From DATGXB01 sp035298905 (GTDB taxonomy: Bacteria; Cyanobacteriota; Cyanobacteriia; Cyanobacteriales; Nostocaceae), in NCBI GenBank assembly GCA_035298905.1, contig DATGXQ010000216.1, positions 1-5,553 on the forward strand: 5,553 bases of DNA, in the 5' to 3' direction. Numbering within the stretch: position 1 is the stretch's first letter; each line of letters opens with the position of its first letter. Under the pieces are notes generated by a model. It was not told where the DNA came from and searched no databases. It saw only the letters and a program-made list of their open reading frames with translations. The position numbers were made by a program, and so were the translations under genes. Shown here piece by piece: positions 1 through 4,833 of this stretch.

Positions 1-235
1 ATTCTATTTATGCAACAACTAACACTCTAATCTTCTGTTTAATATTTGCTTTCATGCTGCTTTATATCATGTAAATACTTTCTTTTTTTACCTGCATATG
101 TATTGTCTTTTGTCAAAAAAATTTAGATGCGTTTCCCCTGGTGTTAACATTGAATAAGATTAGGAAGCACGAAAATATTTAATTAATGTTTTATCACTTT
201 TGACTTGTTGCACTAATGACATATCCAAAGGATGC
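1..235. other. AT-rich gene-free leader, no feature recognised
   Basis: I see no supported gene here. The sequence is strongly AT-rich with many stops in all frames. A hydrophobic reading frame enters from the left edge and stops at 72-74, but it is too short to call. The stretch is most simply distal upstream DNA of the dehydrogenase gene beginning at 346, or the 3' flank of a gene outside the window. Confidence 0.5.
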
Positions 236-276
236 GTAATAATTAATACAGACAATCTTAATGATAAAATTAGTAT
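236..276 (+). promoter_or_regulatory. Candidate NtcA-activated promoter of the SDR gene
   Basis: A perfect GTA-N8-TAC box lies at 236-249 and a TAN3T-type -10 box (TAGTAT) at 271-276, separated by 21 bases. Cyanobacterial class II NtcA promoters usually have 22-23 bases, so the geometry is close but not ideal. Transcription would start near 283, giving a leader of about 60 bases before the start codon at 346. Base composition alone predicts one or two GTA-N8-TAC strings in 5.5 kb, so it is the pairing with a spaced -10 box and the intergenic position that carry weight. Nitrogen control by NtcA is inference. Confidence 0.4.
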
Positions 277-294
277 TAGCACCGTGTCGGCGTT

Positions 295-316
295 ATTGAC
301 TACAATAATTGTCAAT
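295..316 (+). promoter_or_regulatory. Overlapping dyads in the SDR leader
   Basis: ATTGAC at 295-300 and GTCAAT at 311-316 form a perfect 6-base inverted repeat with a 10-base gap. A second palindrome, ACAAT-A-ATTGT at 302-312, overlaps it. The pair lies between the candidate -10 box and the purine-rich ribosome-binding region at 331-337. It could be an operator or a small leader hairpin. I recognise no specific regulator consensus. Confidence 0.25.
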
Positions 317-345
317 TTCACGTCTAGTTAAAGAGAGCATCTTTG

Positions 346-1041
346 ATGAAAGGTAAACAAGTTCTGCTGACGGGTGGTACTGGTGGGTTAGGTTTGGGTG
401 TGACTCCTGTAGTGGTTTCCCAAGGTGCAGAGGTGACTATTCCCTATCGTCATCCTCAAGATGTGGAACGGTTGAAAGGGATACTCTCACCTGCTGATTT
501 TGCCAGAATACATTTTATTCCCGCTAATCTAGAGGAAGAGGCTGCTGTTGAGAATATTGTTAGCCGCATGGGTAGAGTAGATGTACTAATACATTTAGTA
601 GGCGGCTTTGCAATGGGTAAAACTCATGAGTTCAGTTATGATGACTGGAAGCACCAATTTGATTTAAACTTAAATACTACTTTTTTGACTTGCAAACATA
701 GCCTAAAATCTATGTTACAGCATGGTTATGGACGCATTGTCACCGTTGCTGCTCGTGCTGCTGTGCAACCTGGAGGAAGTTTAGCGGCTTATTCTGCGGC
801 GAAGGCTGGTGTGGTAGCATTAACTCAGGCGATCGCAGATGAAACCAAAGGTACTAATATTACTGCTAATACTATCCTTCCCAGTATCATCGACACTCCC
901 AGCAACCGGGAAGCTATGGGTGCAGAAAATGCCAATAAATGGGTAAAACCTCAATCTCTAGCTGAAGTTATCTGTTTTCTAGCTTCAGACGCAGCTAAAG
1001 ATATCCGAGGTGCAGCTATTCCTGTTTACGGTAATGTTTAA
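346..1041 (+). CDS. SDR-family oxidoreductase, dihydropteridine reductase-like
   Basis: This 231-residue protein is a single-domain Rossmann-fold short-chain dehydrogenase/reductase of usual length, predicted cytosolic and NAD(P)H-dependent. The nucleotide-binding loop TGGTGGLG is at residues 9-16, the helix-4 Asn is probably N108, and the catalytic pair is Y149/K153 (YSAAK). The usual catalytic Ser, 13 residues before the Tyr, is Ala136, and the normal NNAG motif reads HLVG (83-86). From memory, dihydropteridine reductase (QDPR) also lacks that Ser. It shares the pattern of a GG-x4-G turn, an A-K/R-AA segment before the Tyr, and an LP-x3-DTP-x-NR-x2-M segment, seen here at about residues 179-191. 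That suggests a pteridine or quinonoid substrate, but this is inference. I chose ATG at 346, 8 bases after AAGAGAG at 331-337, over the in-frame TTG at 343. SDR membership is near certain; the substrate is not. Confidence 0.93.
   Translation: MKGKQVLLTGGTGGLGLGVTPVVVSQGAEVTIPYRHPQDVERLKGILSPADFARIHFIPANLEEEAAVENIVSRMGRVDVLIHLVGGFAMGKTHEFSYDDWKHQFDLNLNTTFLTCKHSLKSMLQHGYGRIVTVAARAAVQPGGSLAAYSAAKAGVVALTQAIADETKGTNITANTILPSIIDTPSNREAMGAENANKWVKPQSLAEVICFLASDAAKDIRGAAIPVYGNV
829..836. repeat. HIP1 octamer (one of four)
   Basis: The highly iterated palindrome GCGATCGC occurs here and at 3393-3400, 4125-4132 and 5176-5183. All four copies are inside genes: SDR, aldo/keto reductase, DUF1802 and gamma-glutamyltransferase. 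Chance expectation at this base composition is well below one in 5.5 kb. HIP1 abundance is a recognised hallmark of many cyanobacterial genomes and is the main taxonomic clue in this window. Near copies such as CGATCGCA at 3248 and CGATCGCC at 4579 also occur. Confidence 0.95.
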
Positions 1042-1047
1042 TCCCAG

Positions 1048-1110
1048 TTCAAAATTCAAAATTCAAAATTCAAAATCTAAAATCTAAAATCTAAAATCTA
1101 AAATTCAGAA
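1048..1110. repeat. Heptad tandem array, TTCAAAA x4 then TCTAAAA x4
   Basis: Four exact copies of TTCAAAA (1048-1075) are followed without a break by four exact copies of TCTAAAA (1076-1103) and a degenerate ninth unit, TTCAGAA (1104-1110). It begins 6 bases after the SDR stop codon. It matches the short tandemly repeated repetitive (STRR) sequences known from heterocystous cyanobacteria. The switch between two related units suggests expansion of a variant by replication slippage. The following 1111-1318 holds no gene and no promoter I can defend. A TATAAT at 1304-1309 is only about 12 bases from the methyltransferase start and has no -35 partner. Confidence 0.95.
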
Positions 1111-1321
1111 AGTTAGATGTAATTTTAGTTTTCAGGTTTTGAATCTTGGCTATATTTTGGATAATTGGTAGAATATTCAACAGCGACTCAATCTATTTAA
1201 TATATTTAGGTGAATGGGAATTAAATCTCATACCCATCACCTTTTATAAATACGATAATTTGGTCATTTTCTTATTGCTAAGGCTTAGGTATTACTGAAA
1301 GTTTATAATCAGAGATAAATG

Positions 1322-2137
1322 ATGTTTGAACGCTATGAAAATGCAGGAAATATTATATTTCACGGCGATACTTTAAATATTTTGCAAAATGAAATCATGT
1401 CTGAATCTGTGGATTTAATATTTATCGATCCTCCCTATAATATAGGTAAAAAATTTGCCAATTTTTATGATAAATGGCCTTCTGAGGAAGAATATCTAAA
1501 TTGGTCATATAAATGGCTTGATGAATGTATTCGTGTACTCAAACCTCACGGGACAATGTACGTCATGACAAGTACCCAAGCAATGCCTTATTTTGATATT
1601 TACTTGAGAAAAAAGTTAACAATTCTAAGTAGAATAATTTGGCATTATGATAGTTCTGGGGTGCAAGCAACAAAATATTTCGGTTCACTTTATGAACCCA
1701 TACTTCATTGTGTAAAAGATAAAAATAATTATGTTTTTAACTCAGCGCAAATTAAAGTTGAAGCGAAAACCGGCGCACAACGGAAATTAATAGATTATCG
1801 CAAATCAGCTCCCACACCATATAATACAGAAAAAGTGCCTGGTAATGTTTGGTATTTTCCTCGCGTGAGATATTTAATGCCAGAATATGAAAATCACCCT
1901 GCACAAAAACCAGAATCTTTATTAGAAAGAATTATTCTGGCTAGTAGTAATGAAGGTAGTTTAATACTAGACCCATTTGCAGGTACTTTTACTTTAGGTG
2001 CAGTAGCCAAAAGATTGGATAGAAAATCAATTAGTATTGAGTTACAAGAAGAGTATCTAAAAATTGGCTTGAGACGTGTTTTAGGATGGAGTGAATATCA
2101 AAGAAGTGAACTTTTACCTCCTGAAAAAACACCTTAA
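1322..2137 (+). CDS. Solitary beta-class DNA adenine methyltransferase, YhdJ-like
   Basis: The 271-residue protein transfers a methyl group from S-adenosylmethionine to a base in DNA. Catalytic motif IV, DPPY, is at residues 36-39 and precedes the SAM-binding motif I, DPFAGTF, at 217-223; this order defines the beta class of N6-adenine/N4-cytosine enzymes. NHPAQKP at 191-197 is the usual motif X region. The middle and C-terminal parts recall E. coli YhdJ as I remember it: SSGVQA at 111-116, the KTGAQR-x-LIDYRK block near 149-161, KVPGNVW at 171-177 and the EYENHP block near 188. YhdJ and M.AvaIII modify ATGCAT, so that target is plausible but inferred. No endonuclease gene flanks it within the window, so it looks like an orphan regulator or maintenance methylase. 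ATG at 1322 has AGAG 7 bases upstream; ATG at 1319 is an equally possible start. Confidence 0.93.
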   Translation: MFERYENAGNIIFHGDTLNILQNEIMSESVDLIFIDPPYNIGKKFANFYDKWPSEEEYLNWSYKWLDECIRVLKPHGTMYVMTSTQAMPYFDIYLRKKLTILSRIIWHYDSSGVQATKYFGSLYEPILHCVKDKNNYVFNSAQIKVEAKTGAQRKLIDYRKSAPTPYNTEKVPGNVWYFPRVRYLMPEYENHPAQKPESLLERIILASSNEGSLILDPFAGTFTLGAVAKRLDRKSISIELQEEYLKIGLRRVLGWSEYQRSELLPPEKTP

Positions 2138-2142
2138 ACAAG

Positions 2143-2335
2143 AACTCAGAACTCAGAATACAGAAGTCAGAATCAATTAGTTAGTGGGAACTTCAGAACA
2201 ACTACTAATTATAGCCTACCGCAACCCAAAAGGGAAACCACCACATATATGATTTAGTGGGGATGTTAAACATATTTATTCATACGCCAGTCACACAGAA
2301 TTTTATTCTGAATTCTGGCTCTTGACTCCTGAATT
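2143..2335. repeat. Interspersed repeat bounded by inverted heptad arrays (MITE-like)
   Basis: The left side has four heptads (AACTCAG, AACTCAG, AATACAG, AAGTCAG; 2143-2170). The right side has four heptads in the opposite orientation (CTGAATT, CTGGCTC, TTGACTC, CTGAATT; 2308-2335). Bases 2155-2169 match the complement of 2323-2337 at 13 of 15 positions. The core of about 137 bases holds a 10-bp stem-loop (2175-2210) and a 6-bp hairpin, CAGAAT-TTT-ATTCTG (2296-2310). It starts 5 bases after the methyltransferase stop codon. There is no reading frame for a transposase, so any mobility would be non-autonomous. The text recalls intergenic repeats common in Nostoc, but that is memory, not a search. 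Confidence 0.6.
2175..2210 (+). other. Stem-loop inside the repeat element
   Basis: AATTAG (2175-2180) pairs with CTAATT (2205-2210) and TAGT (2182-2185) pairs with ACTA (2201-2204), leaving one bulged T and a 15-base loop. It lies 38 bases after the methyltransferase stop codon, so it could help end that transcript. No T-run follows, and the stem is AT-rich and weak, so a classical intrinsic terminator is not supported. Confidence 0.3.
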
Positions 2336-2356
2336 CTACTGTAAAAAACAACGCTA

Positions 2357-2404
2357 AAAACCTGATCAGGGTTGACCAGGTTTCAAGGAATTCACAGGTT
2401 TCAA
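2357..2404. repeat. Cluster of palindromes and a 10-base direct repeat
   Basis: CCTGATCAGG (2361-2370) is a perfect palindrome. AAACCTGATC (2358-2367) also pairs with GACCAGGTTT (2374-2383) with one mismatch around a 6-base loop. CAGGTTTCAA occurs exactly twice, at 2377-2386 and 2395-2404, with an 18-base period. No T-run follows. It may be part of a decayed repeat or a transcription-end structure between the converging methyltransferase and aldo/keto reductase genes. Confidence 0.4.
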
Positions 2405-2729
2405 ATGATTAAAGTAGATTGGTTAATTGGGAGTTACAACTAGGGTGGATATGATATCTGACAAACTCAGCACTTACGTGTTTTTCCGCTCTGGGATTTG
2501 GCTTGGCCATTTTAAGGCTAATTGCCACTTACTTAGGGTTTATGCTGAAATTTGTTTGGGCTTTTGACAGGGGACACATAAGTCATTTGCCCTTTGGGTT
2601 GTTTTTATTGTTTGTGTCCTAATAATTTAACTATACACCCTGTAAATGAGATGGGATTCTCTGTTTACTAAACTTGATGTTTTGTTGAATTTAGCAATAT
2701 AGGCTTAGACTTTCTCTACAAATCTACCT
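2405..2729. other. Gene-free convergent intergenic stretch with pairing potential
   Basis: No coding region is supported here; the longest ATG frame I could read, from about 2450, gives fewer than 40 unremarkable residues. Two inverted repeats compete for the same bases. ACTTACGTGT (2472-2481) matches the complement of 2574-2583 at 9 of 10 positions. GGACACA (2572-2578) pairs exactly with TGTGTCC (2613-2619). Both could be remnants of a small repeat element or folds at the 3' ends of the flanking transcripts. Confidence 0.4.
2642..2668 (-). terminator. Possible terminator hairpin of the aldo/keto reductase gene
   Basis: GTAAAT (2642-2647) pairs with GTTTAC (2663-2668), including one G-T wobble. 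GAGA (2648-2651) pairs with TCTC (2658-2661). One base bulges and the loop has 6 bases. It lies about 60 bases past the stop codon of the minus-strand reductase gene. No convincing T-run follows on that strand, which weakens the call, although cyanobacterial terminators often lack one. Confidence 0.28.
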
Positions 2730-3689
2730 CTACAATTGCCAAATTACAGGGTTATTATCAAGATGGTCTGTGACTATCTGCCCAATACGATCGATTTCGG
2801 CTAAATCCTCTGCACTTAGCTGGACATTGGCAGCTTGAGCATTATCTTTAGCTTGTTCTGGGTAACGAGCGCCAGCTATGGCACTGGTTTGGGGTTGGGC
2901 AATTAACCAAGCTAGAGCTAATTGTGCTAATGTACAATTATGATTTTCTGCTATAGGACGAAGTAAGTCTAAAGCCTGTTGAGCGCGTTCAAAGTTTTCG
3001 CCTTGAAATAGCTTATTTTTGGCGCGGTTATCTTCTGGTGCAAATTTATGTCCTGGGGGAAATTTACCAGTCAATAATCCTTGGGCTAGAGGTGAATAAG
3101 CCAAGATGCTAATTTGGTTTTCAATACAATAAGGCATGGCATCTTTTTCTACATGCCGCCAAAATAGAGAATAGGGGGGTTGTAAACTGTCAATTTGTCC
3201 GTATTGAGAGGCTTCGGCTAGTTGGTCACGGGAAAAATTAGAAACACCGATCGCACGAATTTTCCCCTGTTGCTTAAGATCATTTAAGGCGCTCATAGTT
3301 TCCTCAATGGGAACAAGTTCGCTATTATAAGCACCAGCAGGCCAATGAATTTGGTACAAATCGATATAATCAGTTTTCAGATTTTTCAGAGAGCGATCGC
3401 AAGCCGCAATTACTTGGTCATACTTAAGATGATTAGCAAATACTTTGCTGGCATACTCCACTTGAGAACGCACATCAGACACCGCATCTGCTACAATTTG
3501 CTCAGAATGTCCATCGCCGTAGACTTCAGCTGTATCAATGGTTGTAATTCCTACTTCATAGGCAGCACGAATAGTTTTAATCGAGTCATCATCCTCTATT
3601 CCCACCCACATCCTTTTTCCAGCTTGCCAAGTACCCATAATAATAGGTGTAATCTTGACATCAGATTTGCCTAGTGTACGTTTTTCCAT
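2730..3689 (-). CDS. Aldo/keto reductase family oxidoreductase
   Basis: The 319-residue protein is a full-length (alpha/beta)8-barrel aldo/keto reductase that would reduce aldehydes or ketones with NADPH in the cytosol. The catalytic tetrad is complete: D52 and Y57 in the IDTAEVYGDG segment, K82 in YASKVF and H115 in DLYQIHWP. The C-terminal half carries the family signatures IGVSNFS, SILAYSPLAQGLLTGKF and a cofactor-binding region ending in AIAGARYPEQ. The reading frame continues upstream to a TTG at 3744-3746. Family homology begins at MEKRTLG, so I take ATG at 3687-3689; only a weak GGA lies 8 bases before it. It is divergent from the DUF1802 gene with about 86 bases between the starts, and it converges on the methyltransferase. 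The physiological substrate cannot be read from sequence; detoxification of reactive carbonyls is a reasonable but untested guess. Confidence 0.95.
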   Translation of the reverse strand: MEKRTLGKSDVKITPIIMGTWQAGKRMWVGIEDDDSIKTIRAAYEVGITTIDTAEVYGDGHSEQIVADAVSDVRSQVEYASKVFANHLKYDQVIAACDRSLKNLKTDYIDLYQIHWPAGAYNSELVPIEETMSALNDLKQQGKIRAIGVSNFSRDQLAEASQYGQIDSLQPPYSLFWRHVEKDAMPYCIENQISILAYSPLAQGLLTGKFPPGHKFAPEDNRAKNKLFQGENFERAQQALDLLRPIAENHNCTLAQLALAWLIAQPQTSAIAGARYPEQAKDNAQAANVQLSAEDLAEIDRIGQIVTDHLDNNPVIWQL

Positions 3690-3775
3690 TACTACTGTCC
3701 AATTATTCTTAGGGATAGTTTTTAATTTAACGATGTTCTGTTGCAATTAAATCAGATTTACAATAGATGATGCTC

Positions 3776-4366
3776 ATGGAATCGACTACCATTTTTCACG
3801 CTCTCAAGGAATGGGCTGTTGCCGTTAGTAATCTAGAAGGCGGCAAGACAATTATGCTACTACGTAAGGGCGGTATCCATGAACAGGGAGGACGCTTTCA
3901 AGTTGCCCATGAGCGAGTTTTGCTCTATCCCACTTATGAGCATCAACAAGCTTTTATGCTAAAATCTGAATATTCTCACTTAGTTAATCCAGTAACACCA
4001 GGTTGGCATCCTGAAACCATTAATATTAGTAGTTGGGCAGAAATTACGGATGTTTTACCTGTAACTGATGAGTCAACTGTCAGTGAGTTGTTGCCTTATC
4101 ATATTTGGAACGAGTATTTTATTAGCGATCGCCTAAAATGGAAATCGCGCCAGCCCTTGTACATTCTTTTATTACGCACATACAAACTTCCACAAGCCGA
4201 GGAAATTCCTTATCTTCCTCAGTATGGTGGTTGTAAATCATGGATTGATTTAAAACACCACATATCTTTAGAAGATTCAGAACCAGTTTTATCGGACTCT
4301 AGCTATAGCCAGTTAGTCACCAATATTCGCCAAATTATCGGTGATCAATTATGCGCGTCTAAGTAG
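3776..4366 (+). CDS. DUF1802 family protein of unknown function
   Basis: The 196-residue protein fits the DUF1802 family as I know it. An ALKEWAVAV segment lies near residues 9-17, followed by LLRKGGIHEQGGRF at 28-41. A central run contains many Trp and His residues, and a conserved-looking RQPLYILLLRTYKL segment lies in the second half. There is no signal peptide or membrane segment, so it is probably cytosolic. I do not know a biochemical role and propose none. Three in-frame ATGs (3767, 3770, 3776) lack a clear ribosome-binding sequence; I favour 3776 because family similarity starts soon after it. TACAAT at 3759-3764 could be a -10 box but has no well-spaced -35 partner. The last base of the TAG stop codon is already the first base of a G-rich tandem array. 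Confidence 0.85.
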   Translation: MESTTIFHALKEWAVAVSNLEGGKTIMLLRKGGIHEQGGRFQVAHERVLLYPTYEHQQAFMLKSEYSHLVNPVTPGWHPETINISSWAEITDVLPVTDESTVSELLPYHIWNEYFISDRLKWKSRQPLYILLLRTYKLPQAEEIPYLPQYGGCKSWIDLKHHISLEDSEPVLSDSSYSQLVTNIRQIIGDQLCASK

Positions 4367-4421
4367 GAGATGGGGAGATGGGGAGATGGGGAGGTGGGGA
4401 GATGGGGAGATGGGGAGGAAA
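4366..4421 (+). repeat. GGAGATGG octad array with G-quadruplex motif
   Basis: Six units of 8 bases (GGAGATGG, the fourth GGAGGTGG) run from 4366 to 4413, followed by a broken seventh unit, GGAGGAAA. This creates six evenly spaced GGGG tracts at 4372, 4380, 4388, 4396, 4404 and 4412, each separated by four bases. That satisfies the standard G-quadruplex pattern more than once on the coding strand, so the DUF1802 transcript could fold it too. The array begins on the last base of the DUF1802 stop codon. Folding in the cell is inference. Confidence 0.93.
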
Positions 4422-4440
4422 GGTGAGAAATAACTTTATT

Positions 4441-4496
4441 GCCTCCTGCCTTCTGCCTTCTGCCTCCTGCCTTCTGCCTCCTGCCCCCTGCCTCCT
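4441..4496. repeat. GCCTYCT heptad array
   Basis: Eight heptads run without a gap: GCCTCCT, GCCTTCT twice, GCCTCCT, GCCTTCT, GCCTCCT, GCCCCCT and GCCTCCT. The array is pyrimidine-rich on the + strand and follows the purine-rich octad array after a spacer of about 20 bases. The two could pair imperfectly, but their periods differ (7 against 8), so a long regular hairpin is not expected. It is another STRR-type repeat. Confidence 0.95.
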
Positions 4497-4561
4497 TCAA
4501 CTCTGCTTATACATATAAATAGAAAAACTAATAGTCTAATTTTCTGTAAACATGAAAAATC

Positions 4562-4603
4562 GTAGTGGTTGTTACACACGATCGCCAAAGCCGTAGCTAA
4601 CAT
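4562..4603 (+). promoter_or_regulatory. Candidate NtcA-activated promoter of the 87-residue gene
   Basis: GTA-N8-TAC at 4562-4575 is followed after exactly 22 bases by TAACAT (4598-4603), a TAN3T-type -10 box. This is the textbook class II NtcA arrangement, in which NtcA replaces a -35 box and activates under nitrogen limitation with 2-oxoglutarate. The predicted transcript would start near 4610 and carry a leader of about 225 bases to the start at 4834. Only two GTA-N8-TAC strings occur in the window, and both are intergenic and upstream of genes on the + strand. NtcA binding itself is not shown. Confidence 0.55.
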
Positions 4604-4833
4604 TAGAAAAACATACCTCTAACAGAAATGATTAAGAACAAACTATTGTTCTTTAATATCTCCCTAATGGATAGCGTCTACAGGAGTATTCATCTTTAAG
4701 TAATTTTGCAAACATCAATAACACAAAATCAGGTTGCCTCAACGGGAGGTAACGATTTATTTCATAGGAATGAGGCAGTGCTAAACAATAGCCTGTCATT
4801 ATGCAACATAAGCGAAAAGTAAAGGAGTTTGCC
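4604..4833 (+). other. Long 5' leader of the 87-residue gene
   Basis: I see no recognised riboswitch or other RNA family here. It contains an 8-bp dyad (4634-4653) and a long-range 7-bp inverted repeat, TGCCTCA (4735-4741) with TGAGGCA (4771-4777), around a 29-base loop. A possible 23-codon upstream frame runs from ATG 4628 without a good ribosome-binding sequence. The strong AAAGGAG at 4821-4827 belongs to the downstream gene. Together with 4497-4561, which shows nothing, this makes up a gene-free gap of more than 300 bases. Confidence 0.4.
4634..4653 (+). promoter_or_regulatory. Perfect 8-bp dyad just after the NtcA-type promoter
   Basis: AAGAACAA (4634-4641) and TTGTTCTT (4646-4653) are perfect inverted copies separated by ACTA. 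The centre lies about 33 bases after the predicted transcription start. It could be a repressor operator or a short RNA hairpin early in the leader. I recognise no regulator with this consensus. Confidence 0.35.

Noticed and set aside
3..74. Hydrophobic reading frame entering from the left edge, resembling a C-terminal membrane helix
   Set aside because: Only 23 codons are visible and T-rich DNA gives hydrophobic residues by chance. It could be the end of an upstream gene but cannot be supported.
1048..1110. Heptad array as a CRISPR array
   Set aside because: The 7-base units follow one another with no spacers, and no cas gene is present.
1304..1309. TATAAT as promoter of the methyltransferase gene
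   Set aside because: It is only about 12 bases from the start codon and no -35 sequence is correctly spaced.
3345..3674. 109-codon open frame on the + strand
   Set aside because: It lies entirely antisense within the aldo/keto reductase gene, whose full catalytic tetrad proves the minus strand is coding. The predicted product has no recognisable features.
4552..4596. 13-codon open frame overlapping the NtcA-type box
   Set aside because: It has no ribosome-binding sequence and would lie upstream of the predicted transcription start.
4628..4699. 23-codon upstream open frame in the leader of the small gene
   Set aside because: No ribosome-binding sequence precedes it and it is short enough to arise by chance.
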